A stretch of DNA of 64,000 bases from Bacteroidales bacterium (GTDB lineage Bacteria; Bacteroidota; Bacteroidia; Bacteroidales; UBA932), in the NCBI GenBank assembly GCA_017427385.1, contig JAFRSW010000004.1, positions 62,001-126,000 on the forward strand, written 5' to 3'. The stretch's first letter is position 1, and each line of letters begins with the position of its first letter. The position numbers and the translations under genes are program-made. Shown piece after piece: positions 23,722 to 33,014 of the stretch. The notes under the pieces were generated by a model. It was given only the letters and a program-made list of their open reading frames with translations. It was not told the DNA's origin and ran no database searches.

Positions 23722-25776
23722 ATGAAGAAGATTATCCTGTTTTTTGCATTCCTCACCATCGGAGTCGCCCTGTCCGCCGGCCCGCGCATCACGCAGGCCG
23801 ACAAGGACCGCGCTGCAAAGCTCGTATCCCAGATGACCGTCGATGAGAAGATCGAAATGATCTCCGGAAAAATCGATGCATTCCACACCTATGGCATCCC
23901 TCGCCTGGGTATCCCCGCCATACGCATGGCGGACGGCCCCCAGGGCGTGCGCAACGTGGACGGCAAGAACATCCAGAGCACCTTCTACCCCTGCGGAGTG
24001 TCCGCGGCAGCCAGCTGGAACCGCGATGCCGTGCATGAGATGGGAGCCGGAATCGGCTGTGCAGCCAAGGCGCACGGCGTGCAGATAATGCTGGGCCCGG
24101 GCGTCAACATCTACCGCTCAGCTCTATGCGGCCGCAACTTCGAGTATTATGGGGAGGATCCGTACCTCGCCAGCGAGACTGCCGCCAGCTTCATCGAGGG
24201 CATGCAGGATCAGGGCGTGATGTCCACCATCAAGCATTTCGCCCTAAACCAGCAGGAGTACGACCGCCACGGCACCAGCTCCAATGCAGATGAACGCACT
24301 ATCAACGAAATCTACTTCGCCACTTTCCGCAAGGCTGTGGAGAAGGCCGGTGTCGGTGCGGTGATGACCAGCTACAACCCCATAAACGGCACCCATGCCG
24401 CCGAAAACCCCTGGCTGGTGAAGGAGAATCTGCGCAAGTGGGGGCACGAAGGCATAGTGATGACAGACTGGACTTCCACCTATAACACTCTCGATTTCAT
24501 AAAGGGCGGAGTGGACCTGGAAATGCCCAGGAACTATGTCACCAATCCCAAAGCCGTCAAGGAACTGCTTGCGAACGGCGTCATATCCGAGGCTGACCTC
24601 GACGAGAAATGCCAGAACATTCTCCAGGCCTTGATTGCATTCGGATTCCTGGACAAGAACCTTGAGGCGGATCCTTCCGCAGAAGACAACGCACTCTCCC
24701 AGAAGCGCGCATACGAAATCGCCCTCGAGGGTCCGGTGCTTCTCAAGAATGAGAACGGCATCCTGCCCCTTAAGCCCGGCAAGAAGAACCTCATCGCGGT
24801 CATCGGTCCTAACGCAAACACGATTGTCTGCGGCGGAGGATCAGGATGGGTTAACCCCGAAGACGGCAAGGGCATCACCCTCGCCCAGGGCATGCTGAAC
24901 CTTGGAAAGAAATGGAATGTGAAGGTGCTGGAGACCCCCGATCCGGCGGTCCTGAAGAAAGCTGCAGCGGTGATTGTTTCCATCGGCTTCAACAAAAATA
25001 CCGAGTCCGAAGGCCGCGACAGGGAGTATTCCCTCGGCGATGAGCAGAACTCCCTTGTGCAGGAAGTTGCAGACTTGAATCCCAACGTGGTGGTGGTCGC
25101 CAATTCCGGCGGCGAGTTCGACATCACCCCTTGGGCAGATAAGGTAAAGGCAATCATACTCGACTGGTATCCCGGACAGGAGGGAGGTAATGCCATAGCT
25201 GCCATCCTCAGCGGAAAGGTCTCTCCTTCCGGGAGGCTTCCTTTTACTTTCTGGGGCGCTCTCGATGCCAATCCCGCCCAGAAGTGGTATCCCGCTCCGC
25301 CTCTGCATCCCAGGAAAAACAGGGACCGCTATCCCTTCACGACCTATGGCGAGGGCATTTTCCTCGGTTACCGCGGAGTGGAGCATTTCGGCGTGAAGCC
25401 CATGTTTGCATTCGGTTATGGCCTGACATACACCACTTTCGAGTATGTGGATGCCTCCGTGACCAGGTCGGGTGATGGTTTCGATGTGAGCTTTACCGTC
25501 CGTAATACGGGCAAGGCCGATGCGAAGGAGGTCGCCCAGGTGTACGTGGTTCCGGAGAATCCTTCCGTGATGCGTCCGGCCAGGGAACTGAAAGGCTACG
25601 ATAAGCTGCTGGTGCCCAAGGGGGCATCCCAGAAATACACCATCCACCTTGGCCCCGAGGCCTTCAGCTACTACGACGTGAAGACCCACGACTGGAAGCT
25701 CGACCCCGGGAAATACCGCATTCTCATAGGCGCATCCTCTCAGGATATTCGTCTGGAAGTCCCCGTAACCCTATGA
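23722..25776 (+). CDS. GH3 family beta-glycosidase, exported
   Basis: 684 residues with a signal peptide (MKKIILFFAFLTIGVALSAG). Start ATG 23722 is preferred to an in-frame TTG nine bases earlier that overlaps the promoter box. Domain order is the GH3 TIM barrel (RLGIPAIRMADGPQGVRN, STIKHFALNQQE, and GIVMTDWTST with the expected nucleophile D249), the C-terminal alpha/beta sandwich (GPVLLKNENGILPLKPGK, GRDREYSLGDEQ), and a fibronectin-III-like end (GKADAKEVAQVYVVPENPS, RELKGYDKLLV). Beta-glucosidase is likely but GH3 also includes xylosidases. It overlaps dus by 4 bases. Confidence 0.93.
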   Translation: MKKIILFFAFLTIGVALSAGPRITQADKDRAAKLVSQMTVDEKIEMISGKIDAFHTYGIPRLGIPAIRMADGPQGVRNVDGKNIQSTFYPCGVSAAASWNRDAVHEMGAGIGCAAKAHGVQIMLGPGVNIYRSALCGRNFEYYGEDPYLASETAASFIEGMQDQGVMSTIKHFALNQQEYDRHGTSSNADERTINEIYFATFRKAVEKAGVGAVMTSYNPINGTHAAENPWLVKENLRKWGHEGIVMTDWTSTYNTLDFIKGGVDLEMPRNYVTNPKAVKELLANGVISEADLDEKCQNILQALIAFGFLDKNLEADPSAEDNALSQKRAYEIALEGPVLLKNENGILPLKPGKKNLIAVIGPNANTIVCGGGSGWVNPEDGKGITLAQGMLNLGKKWNVKVLETPDPAVLKKAAAVIVSIGFNKNTESEGRDREYSLGDEQNSLVQEVADLNPNVVVVANSGGEFDITPWADKVKAIILDWYPGQEGGNAIAAILSGKVSPSGRLPFTFWGALDANPAQKWYPAPPLHPRKNRDRYPFTTYGEGIFLGYRGVEHFGVKPMFAFGYGLTYTTFEYVDASVTRSGDGFDVSFTVRNTGKADAKEVAQVYVVPENPSVMRPARELKGYDKLLVPKGASQKYTIHLGPEAFSYYDVKTHDWKLDPGKYRILIGASSQDIRLEVPVTL

Positions 25777-26774
25777 AAATAGGCCCCGTAGATTTGGGCG
25801 AAAAGCCCGTGCTGCTTGCCCCGATGGAGGATGTGACGGACGTATCGTTCCGCATCCTCTGCCGGGAGCAGGGGGCCGATATGGTCTACACCGAATTCAT
25901 CCCCTCGGACGGTCTCATCCGCGACGCCACCAAGGCTCTCGCCAAGATGAAAACCCTCGAGGAGGAGGCGCCGGTGGGCATACAGATCTACGGACACATC
26001 CCCGAATCTATGGTGGATGCCGCCAGGATGGCGGACAAGGCGGTGGAACTCGTGGGCGGCCACGGGGCGGACGTTATCGACATCAACTTCGGCTGCCCTG
26101 TAACCAAGATCGCAGGCCGCGGAGCCGGTTCCGGAATGATGCGCTATCCCGACAAGATGGTAGCCATCACCAAGGCCGTCGTCGAGGCCGTGGGCAAGCC
26201 GGTCACCGTGAAGACGCGCCTCGGCTGGGACGAGAACAGCAAGATTATCGTGGAGCTTGCCGAGCGCCTGCAAGATGTTGGAATACAGGCACTTACCATC
26301 CACGGCCGCACCCGCTGCCAGATGTACAAGGGGGCTGCGGACTGGACCCTCATCGGCGAGGTGAAGAACAATCCCCGCATGCATATTCCCATCATCGGAA
26401 ACGGCGACATCACCACCCCCCAGCAGGCCCGCGACGCCTTCGACCGCTATGGAGTGGATGGCATAATGATTGGCCGCGCCACCTTCGGGCATCCCTGGCT
26501 CTTCAGGGAGATCAAGCATTTCCTTGCCACCGGCGAAGAACTGCCCCCGCTTTCCATCCAGGAAAAAGTGGCCCTCGCCAAGCGGCAACTGACTCTTTCG
26601 CTTCAGTACAAGGGCGAGCCGCGCGGGATCTACGAGATGCGCAGGCATCTGTCCTGCTACTTCAAGGGCCTGCCGGACTTCAAGGAAACCCGCATGCGCA
26701 TGGTCACCACTCTGGATGTGGCGGAGTTGTCCGAGATTCTGGATGGAATAGCAATTCAATACAGAAATATATGA
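25773..26774 (+). CDS. tRNA-dihydrouridine synthase (DusB type)
   Basis: 333 residues. It reduces uridines in the tRNA D-loop using FMN. Signatures: LLAPMEDVTDVSFR (FMN loop), DINFGCPVTKIAGRGAGSGM with the catalytic Cys context, KPVTVKTRLGWDENS, TIHGRTRCQMYKG (substrate contact), and IPIIGNGDI plus GIMIGRATFGHPWLF. Length is typical of DusB. It is sandwiched between two secreted glycosidase-type genes with 4-base overlaps at both ends (ATGA), so it is presumably carried in their transcript. Confidence 0.94.
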   Translation: MKIGPVDLGEKPVLLAPMEDVTDVSFRILCREQGADMVYTEFIPSDGLIRDATKALAKMKTLEEEAPVGIQIYGHIPESMVDAARMADKAVELVGGHGADVIDINFGCPVTKIAGRGAGSGMMRYPDKMVAITKAVVEAVGKPVTVKTRLGWDENSKIIVELAERLQDVGIQALTIHGRTRCQMYKGAADWTLIGEVKNNPRMHIPIIGNGDITTPQQARDAFDRYGVDGIMIGRATFGHPWLFREIKHFLATGEELPPLSIQEKVALAKRQLTLSLQYKGEPRGIYEMRRHLSCYFKGLPDFKETRMRMVTTLDVAELSEILDGIAIQYRNI

Positions 26775-27943
26775 ATTGGTTAGCAGCCCTTCTTTTATCA
26801 GCACTATCAGTCGTTGCCGCCTGCATTTCAGGTAAGTACGATTATCATGTCTGCGCATACGTATGGCCGTCCTGTCACGACGATTCCCTTGCCCATAAGT
26901 GGCTCTGGGCCGATGGCGAAGGAGAGTGGGAAGTTATTAAAAAGGGCGATTCCCGCTTCGAAGGGCATTATCAGCCCAAACAGCCGCTCTGGGGGTATGA
27001 GTTGGATGATAATCCGCAGGTGGTGGAGAAATGGATAAAGACGGCTCTCAGATATGGTGTCAATACCTTTATCTACGACTGGTACTGGTACAATGCTCCC
27101 GACGGCTGGAGCGGCCCGTATCTGGAAGATGCGCTCGACAAAGGCTTTCTTGGCGCTCCGTCGAACCGGAAGATGAACTTCTATATCATGTACGCGAACC
27201 ACGATGTAAAGTACAGTTACTGGAACTACCATAAGTGGGGGGTAAACGCTGATTCCCTGCTGTTCAACCCACGGGTAGGTATGGAGGACTGGAAGAAGAT
27301 AGTCCATCGGGTGATAACGCAGTATTTCCATCTCCCCAATTACGTAAAGATAGAAGGTTGCCCGGTGTTTGCGATGTTCAATGCTGACATTTTCAAGCAA
27401 GGATTTGCTTCTGATGAAGAGGCTGCTGAGGCGATGGATTATTTCCGCGCCGAGGTGCGTAAAGCCGGTTTTCCAGGCTTGCACCTGCAACTGACTCCCG
27501 GCGGGGGAAGCGACCCGAGTGCAAAGAAACAGGAGCACATGCGTGAGAACATCGCCCTGCTGGGCATCAACAGCATCGCTTTCTATAATATGGGAGGATT
27601 CGACTGCGATTACGAAAAGCACAACGGGAATGCCGTGCGCATGCGCGAAGCCACCGATGCTGCCTACGACATCCCGCTGTTCCCCACGGTCTCAATCGGT
27701 TGGGACGACACGCCCCGCTTCCCGGCGAAAGGCGAAAAGCATGTAACCCGATTCAACCATAGTCCCGAGGTCTTTGGCCGATACCTCCGGATTGCGAAGG
27801 ATTATGCCGATGCTCACCGGGACACCCAGCCGCCGTTCGTGATGATCAACGCCTGGAACGAATGGGTGGAGGGCAGTTACCTCCTTCCCGACAAAGTGAC
27901 GGGATTCGGATATCTGGAAGCGGTCGGGAAGCTTTTCAAATAA
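26771..27943 (+). CDS. GH99-like/WbsX family lipoprotein
   Basis: 390 residues with a lipoprotein signal (MNWLAALLLSALSVVAAC, Cys18). The rest fits the WbsX/GH99-like family (PF14307 type): YHVCAYVWPSCHDD, FEGHYQPKQPLWGYELDDNP, YGVNTFIYDWYWYNAPDG, KIEGCPVFAMFNAD, and NAWNEWVEGSYLLPD near the end. Family members occur in glycan synthesis and glycan breakdown loci; here export and the GH3 neighbour favour breakdown. Enzyme activity is not established from sequence. It ends 3 bases from the convergent regulator gene. Confidence 0.85.
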   Translation: MNWLAALLLSALSVVAACISGKYDYHVCAYVWPSCHDDSLAHKWLWADGEGEWEVIKKGDSRFEGHYQPKQPLWGYELDDNPQVVEKWIKTALRYGVNTFIYDWYWYNAPDGWSGPYLEDALDKGFLGAPSNRKMNFYIMYANHDVKYSYWNYHKWGVNADSLLFNPRVGMEDWKKIVHRVITQYFHLPNYVKIEGCPVFAMFNADIFKQGFASDEEAAEAMDYFRAEVRKAGFPGLHLQLTPGGGSDPSAKKQEHMRENIALLGINSIAFYNMGGFDCDYEKHNGNAVRMREATDAAYDIPLFPTVSIGWDDTPRFPAKGEKHVTRFNHSPEVFGRYLRIAKDYADAHRDTQPPFVMINAWNEWVEGSYLLPDKVTGFGYLEAVGKLFK

Positions 27944-27946
27944 TCG

Positions 27947-29455
27947 TCATAACCCGGCGATAATCGAGTCGAATGAGGCATTCGTATGCAAGGAATGCTT
28001 CTGCAGGTTGCTGTGATACACATACACCGTATCCACCGACATATTCAAAATCCGGGCGATTCTTTTTCGTTTGGATATCCCCATTCTTATCAGGGCGAGG
28101 ATGCGAAGTTCTGTTGATAGTGTGCCGGAGGATGGTTCGGTGAGGTGATAACCCTCTTGCATATTCGCATTTACCTTATCTACGAAATCCGGAAAAATGG
28201 CAAGGAAGGTAGAGTCGAACTCCTGAAGGAGCGAATTAAATTCGCCGGCGGCGAAAGATGGCTTGCGCAACAGCGCCCTCACGGCTTCCAACCCCTCGTC
28301 TTTCATCGTTCCGCGTAGTGTGGAACGATATTCGTCAACCTTATTGAGATAATCCACACAAGACTCCATGTAGTGGGCCAGGAATTTGTCTTTGATGTTA
28401 GAAACTTCCTGCAGTTTCTTTTTGGAGGAGGATAACCTGTTGGATTGCCTTGCGATGAAAACCAGCAATATCACGGAAATGACAAGCAGCAAAGTAACGG
28501 CAATCATTGCAATCAGATTCGCCCTTCTTTTTTGTGCTTCCTGCGAGAGCATGGTATTAAGTATTACGAATTCGGAATCCAGAAGATACTGATAGCGTTT
28601 AGTCCAGTTGGATGCCTTGGCATCCGCAAGAGCGATGCGCATATAATGCTCCGCACGGCGAATGTCCCCCGTTTCAAACAGTAATCTGGATAGTTGCAGC
28701 AGCGACTCGTAATTCTTTCCGGACACATACATATCGTATTCGGCGCTTTTCGAGTAGTACTTGATTGCCTGATCCGTGTTTTTGTTAAAGGCATGGAGAC
28801 GGGCCAGGTAATAGTAGAGCACCGCTGTGTCTCTCTGTGAATGACAGACGCTTTTCGATATATTGCGGATGGCTTCCGCGTATTGTCCGTTTCTGCGCAA
28901 ATCGACATCATGGTTGAAAATCGCACCGGAATTGGTGCTGTCTGTCTGCCACCACAAGTTTACCACATCCTTGAATTTCTCTCTTTGCCCGACATCTCTG
29001 TAAACTTGGTATGATGATCTGCAGAACGCAATTATGATTTCAGTGTCGGCGGATTTGATAAAGGGCAGGTCGTATTCGTCGAGTACCTGTAATGCTTTTT
29101 GAAGCGAGTCCAGCCTGTAGAGGGTCTGTACGTAACGGGCGTCTGTGATGATTTGATGGCGAAGGTCCTGTCCCTGCAGCCTTTGCATTTCATGTATATA
29201 GTATTCACAGGAATCAACGTCATGAATATAATAGGTGTTTTCCAATGCATATGCTGCTTCCCACTTCGCCGAGTCGTTTTTTGCCCTGTCGTATTCTTCC
29301 CTCAAAAGGCCTTGCCGGAGTTCGAATTGTTTGTCGTACAGGGCCTGTTTTTCTATGGCTTCATCGAGGGCTAGAAAAACTTCGTGTTCAGCGGGGCAAC
29401 AGGCATAAATAAAGACGCCGATAATGCATATACAGAGAAAAGAAGACTTTTTCAT
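27947..29455 (-). CDS. DUF6377-type membrane-bound TPR regulator
   Basis: 502 residues. The N-terminus is signal-like and could be lipidated (MKKSSFLCICIIGVFIYACC). Residues 25-300 are helical TPR-type repeats, presumably periplasmic. One membrane helix is at about 313-335 (NLIAMIAVTLLLVISVILLV), then a cytoplasmic coiled coil and the C-terminal domain ending in LRILALIRMGISKRKRIARI and LNMSVDTVYVYHSNLQKHSL, a LuxR-like helix-turn-helix pattern. This architecture matches DUF6377 regulators found beside susCD operons. It is divergent from susC, so it probably controls the locus by sensing a periplasmic glycan. A TACTTTTG box lies 4 bases before the ATG. Confidence 0.88.
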   Translation of the reverse strand: MKKSSFLCICIIGVFIYACCPAEHEVFLALDEAIEKQALYDKQFELRQGLLREEYDRAKNDSAKWEAAYALENTYYIHDVDSCEYYIHEMQRLQGQDLRHQIITDARYVQTLYRLDSLQKALQVLDEYDLPFIKSADTEIIIAFCRSSYQVYRDVGQREKFKDVVNLWWQTDSTNSGAIFNHDVDLRRNGQYAEAIRNISKSVCHSQRDTAVLYYYLARLHAFNKNTDQAIKYYSKSAEYDMYVSGKNYESLLQLSRLLFETGDIRRAEHYMRIALADAKASNWTKRYQYLLDSEFVILNTMLSQEAQKRRANLIAMIAVTLLLVISVILLVFIARQSNRLSSSKKKLQEVSNIKDKFLAHYMESCVDYLNKVDEYRSTLRGTMKDEGLEAVRALLRKPSFAAGEFNSLLQEFDSTFLAIFPDFVDKVNANMQEGYHLTEPSSGTLSTELRILALIRMGISKRKRIARILNMSVDTVYVYHSNLQKHSLHTNASFDSIIAGL

Positions 29456-29459
29456 GGCG

Positions 29460-29467
29460 CAAAAGTA
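29460..29467 (-). promoter_or_regulatory. Predicted -7 promoter box for the DUF6377 regulator
   Basis: TACTTTTG on the minus strand, an exact TAnnTTTG match, with only 4 bases (CGCC) before the ATG. The transcript may begin at the start codon. Confidence 0.5.
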
Positions 29468-29600
29468 AGAAATTAATCTTATATTTCAAAACGACTTGCA
29501 AATATACAATAGATTGAAAATCAGGTAAATATGTTACAGAAATCGCTTATAGAAACCTTATTTTCCCGGGAAGGTGTGTTCAACGAGTGCCCTTTATGGA

Positions 29601-29608
29601 TAATTTTG
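29601..29608 (+). promoter_or_regulatory. Predicted -7 promoter box for the susCD operon
   Basis: TAATTTTG, an exact TAnnTTTG match, giving a leader of about 55-60 bases before susC. The remaining part of the 218-base intergenic region (29456-29673) is AT-rich and has no other recognised site apart from the small hairpin at 29628. Confidence 0.55.
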
Positions 29609-29627
29609 TATCGAGCCTGTGTTATAC

Positions 29628-29642
29628 TGTGGTGCAACCACA
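29628..29642 (+). promoter_or_regulatory. Small hairpin in the susC leader
   Basis: Perfect inverted repeat TGTGGT/ACCACA with loop GCA, about 31 bases before the susC ATG. It could affect translation or be an operator half-site pair for the DUF6377 regulator; neither is shown. Confidence 0.3.
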
Positions 29643-29673
29643 ATGTGATTAATAACTACATAACCATATTGCC

Positions 29674-32600
29674 ATGAGACATGTTTTCAAAGTAGTGCTG
29701 GTTGTCCTTTTATCTTTATCGTGCGTGAGCGCGTTGGGACAGAAAATCAGCGTATCGGGAAGAGTAACCGATGCCTCGACCGGTGAGCCGGTTCCGGGTG
29801 CGGTGCTTTTCGTGCGTGGAGAAAGCGGCGGAGCGGCAACGGATAATCAGGGCGTTTATTCCTTCTCTGTCGACGCCAATGCCACCCTGATCTGCTCCTG
29901 CATCGGGTATTCTGAGACCGAACAGGCGGTGGGCGGCCGTACGACAGTCGATTTTGCACTTGCCCTTGATGCGGAAATGCTGGAGGAAACGGTCGTCGTC
30001 GGTTACGGCACCCTTAAAAAATCCCAACTTGTAGGCAGTGTCGAGCAGATTTCCGGAGAAGCTCTGGAGGATCGTGTCAATGCCAACGTCTCCCGTGCTC
30101 TTCAGGGACAGGTTCCGGGATTGAACATCTTCCAGGTTGATGGCAAACCCACCCATGGCGGCAATATCTACATCCGTGGAGGTGCCACCAGTTACACAAT
30201 GAAGAAAAACATGAACTCCAGCACAATATCTTCCTATTCCATCGGACAGGGAGGCAGCGCGTTGGTGCTGATTGACGGCGTGGAAGGGGAACTCTCTTCG
30301 GTGAATCCGGATGACGTGGAGTCGGTTTCAGTCCTCAAGGATGCGTCTTCTTCTGCAATCTATGGTTCGAGGGCCGCTTACGGCGTTATCCTCGTGACCA
30401 CCAAGAATGCCAAAAACGAAAAGATCACCATCAACTACAATGGTGCCTGGTCGCTCAACCGCAGGACAGTGATGTGGGAAGACAATGTCATCACAGACGG
30501 TCTGGAATATACCAGGACCTTCTATGATTTCTGGGTTGGGCGCACGGAAACCCCTACGGCGGCGGGCGCACTCCCGACAAAGATAAACACTTTCAATATC
30601 CCGTCCAATTATCTTGAGCTGTTCGAAGCCCGCAGAGATGCAGGCAATACGGATATCTACGACATGAACGGCAAGAACTATCTGTATTTTGCCAGTGAAA
30701 ACTGGCTGGCCAAGTTCTACAAGCGTGCCAATACTACCCAGACCCATTCGATGAGCATCAACGGCTCCTCGAAGAAGATGTCCTACTCCCTATCCGGCCG
30801 GTACTACACCCAGGACGGCATATACAAGATAGGGAACGAAGACTACAACCAATATAATATAAGGTCTAAAGTGGTGCTCCACGCTAAGGACTGGCTCACG
30901 GTCGACAACAATACCTACCTACACCATTTCGACTATAGCCAGCCGATCTTTTCCAAGAACAACTCTTCCGTGGGAAGCCAGTTGTGGCAGATCGGCATGC
31001 TCGGACTTCCCGTGATGCCTACGAACAATGAAGACGGAACCTACACCATAGGCGCCGCCGCTTCCGGCTATGAGGCATTCGTGGAAGGAAATTCAGCTCA
31101 GGAAACAAAATCGATGTCCGTAACCACCACCACCGGCGTCACGGTGGAACCGGTGAAGGATGTATTCAAGATACGCGGAGACATCTCCTATAAATTCGTG
31201 GCCCGTCACACCCAGCGATACGTCGCCCCCACCAGCCAGAGTATCCAGCCCGGAGTGGTGACTTATTATGTGACTGAAGCCGATTCCTACAAGCGCGAGT
31301 ACAACTATGAAACCAATCATCTCTCGGCCAACGTAGTGGGCACCTGGACCCCGAAATTGGGGGAGGCTCACAGACTCAACGTGGTCGGTGGATGGAACCT
31401 CGAAGACCATCGCTACGACACCGAAACCATACTCCGCATGGGGATGATGTATCCCGGCATGACAAGTTTCGAGATGTTCGACGGCACGGAGGTAACTCTC
31501 CAGCAGTACGATAGCAATTGGCGCACCGTGGGCGGTTTCGCACGTGCGAACTACACCTATCTTGGCAGATACATCCTCGAAGGATCCCTCCGATATGACG
31601 CCAATTCGCGTTTCCCTGTCAAGCAGAGGGGCGGATGGTTCCCTTCCGCATCGGCCGGATGGCGAGTGTCCGAAGAGCCCTGGATGAAGCCTGTCAAGGG
31701 TACGGTAGATAACCTGAAGATACGTGCAAACTGGGGTTCGCTCGGCAACGGAGGCATCAGTCCTTACACTTTCATGGAGACGATGGCGGTGGGAAAGACC
31801 AGCGTAATCTTCGACGTAGGATTCGTTACCGTGGCTGGGCAGCCTGCGATAGTGCCCGACAGCCTTACCTGGGAGAGGATTACGACCTGGGACCTCGGTC
31901 TGGACCTGGACATGTTCAGCAACCGTCTCTCATTCTCCGGCGACTATTATGTCCGTTACACCAACGACATGTATTCTTCCGGTCCGGAAATCCCTGCAAT
32001 CCTCGGTGCCGCCACGCCTAAAGGCAACTACGGCCAGCTCACCACCAAGGGTTGGGAAACCACACTCTCCTGGCGGGATTCCTTCAAGGTTGCCGGAAGG
32101 GACCTGGCCTACTCCATCAAGGGCAGCCTCTGGGACAGCCGCACATGGGTGACGCAATTCTACAACGAAAGCCACAATATATTCGACTTTTACGAGGGTA
32201 AGGAACTGGGCGAGTTGTGGGGCTTCCGCACGGACGGCCTGTTCATGAGCAATGAAGAGGCGGCCGCATGGTATCCGGACAGATATCACAACCTGCTGAC
32301 CTCCACAACCCCCTATGCAGGAGATATCAGATTCCTGGATCTTGACGGCAACAAGGAAATCACCGCCGGCGCCGGCACGCTTGAAGATCATGGCGACCTG
32401 GATCGCATAGGCAACATCATGCCGCGTTATCAATACGGCCTGAATATAGACTTGAAGTGGAACGGCCTCGGCCTCGGCCTGTTCTTCCAGGGAATCGGCC
32501 ATCGCGACTGGTATCCTTCAGAAGGCTCTGGTTTCTTCTGGGGAGGATACGCCCGCGCATACGATTACGCCCTTAAGGACCAGCTGGACAGGGTAATCCT

Positions 32601-33003
32601 CGACAAGAGCACGGAAAACTGGACAGTCACCAACCCCGGAGCCTACTGGCCCCGCCGGCTATATGCGGCCGCGAATGCCGGCAGTGGTCTTGGAACGATG
32701 AATTCCTACAACGACTACTTCCTCCAGAATGCCGCCTATCTGAGGCTAAAGAACCTTACGCTGGACTACACTTTCCCGAAGAAACTTACAGAGAAAGTGA
32801 ATATAGAAAAGCTCCGCATTTATTTCTCCGGAGAAAACCTGCTGACATTCTCCCCCATCTACAAGCATACCTCCATGTTTGATCCCGAAGTGATCGGCAA
32901 GGGAGATACCGACTTCGGCGGCCAGACTTCCACTACCGCGGGCGACGGGTACAGCTACCCCATGCTCAAGACTTTCACCTTCGGCATTAATCTTACTTTC
33001 TAA
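29674..33003 (+). CDS. SusC/RagA-type TonB-dependent receptor
   Basis: 1109 residues. Signal peptide (about 1-22, ending SALGQ), a carboxypeptidase-regulatory-like beta domain (ISVSGRVTDASTGEPVPGAV to FALALDAE), TonB-box region EETVVVGYGTLKKSQLVGSV, plug domain with RALQGQVPGLNI, LVLIDGVEGELSSVNPDDVE and SVLKDASSSAIYGSRAAYGV, then a long outer-membrane barrel ending in LKTFTFGINLTF with terminal Phe. It imports oligosaccharides with the SusD lid encoded 11 bases downstream. Full length and intact. First gene of the locus; expected to be controlled by the divergent DUF6377 protein. Confidence 0.97.
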   Translation: MRHVFKVVLVVLLSLSCVSALGQKISVSGRVTDASTGEPVPGAVLFVRGESGGAATDNQGVYSFSVDANATLICSCIGYSETEQAVGGRTTVDFALALDAEMLEETVVVGYGTLKKSQLVGSVEQISGEALEDRVNANVSRALQGQVPGLNIFQVDGKPTHGGNIYIRGGATSYTMKKNMNSSTISSYSIGQGGSALVLIDGVEGELSSVNPDDVESVSVLKDASSSAIYGSRAAYGVILVTTKNAKNEKITINYNGAWSLNRRTVMWEDNVITDGLEYTRTFYDFWVGRTETPTAAGALPTKINTFNIPSNYLELFEARRDAGNTDIYDMNGKNYLYFASENWLAKFYKRANTTQTHSMSINGSSKKMSYSLSGRYYTQDGIYKIGNEDYNQYNIRSKVVLHAKDWLTVDNNTYLHHFDYSQPIFSKNNSSVGSQLWQIGMLGLPVMPTNNEDGTYTIGAAASGYEAFVEGNSAQETKSMSVTTTTGVTVEPVKDVFKIRGDISYKFVARHTQRYVAPTSQSIQPGVVTYYVTEADSYKREYNYETNHLSANVVGTWTPKLGEAHRLNVVGGWNLEDHRYDTETILRMGMMYPGMTSFEMFDGTEVTLQQYDSNWRTVGGFARANYTYLGRYILEGSLRYDANSRFPVKQRGGWFPSASAGWRVSEEPWMKPVKGTVDNLKIRANWGSLGNGGISPYTFMETMAVGKTSVIFDVGFVTVAGQPAIVPDSLTWERITTWDLGLDLDMFSNRLSFSGDYYVRYTNDMYSSGPEIPAILGAATPKGNYGQLTTKGWETTLSWRDSFKVAGRDLAYSIKGSLWDSRTWVTQFYNESHNIFDFYEGKELGELWGFRTDGLFMSNEEAAAWYPDRYHNLLTSTTPYAGDIRFLDLDGNKEITAGAGTLEDHGDLDRIGNIMPRYQYGLNIDLKWNGLGLGLFFQGIGHRDWYPSEGSGFFWGGYARAYDYALKDQLDRVILDKSTENWTVTNPGAYWPRRLYAAANAGSGLGTMNSYNDYFLQNAAYLRLKNLTLDYTFPKKLTEKVNIEKLRIYFSGENLLTFSPIYKHTSMFDPEVIGKGDTDFGGQTSTTAGDGYSYPMLKTFTFGINLTF

Positions 33004-33014
33004 ACTACAGGACG

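Noticed and set aside
29456-29673. Search for an ECF sigma/anti-sigma pair or hybrid two-component regulator for the susCD locus
   Set aside because: None seen; the only regulator at the locus is the DUF6377-type protein.
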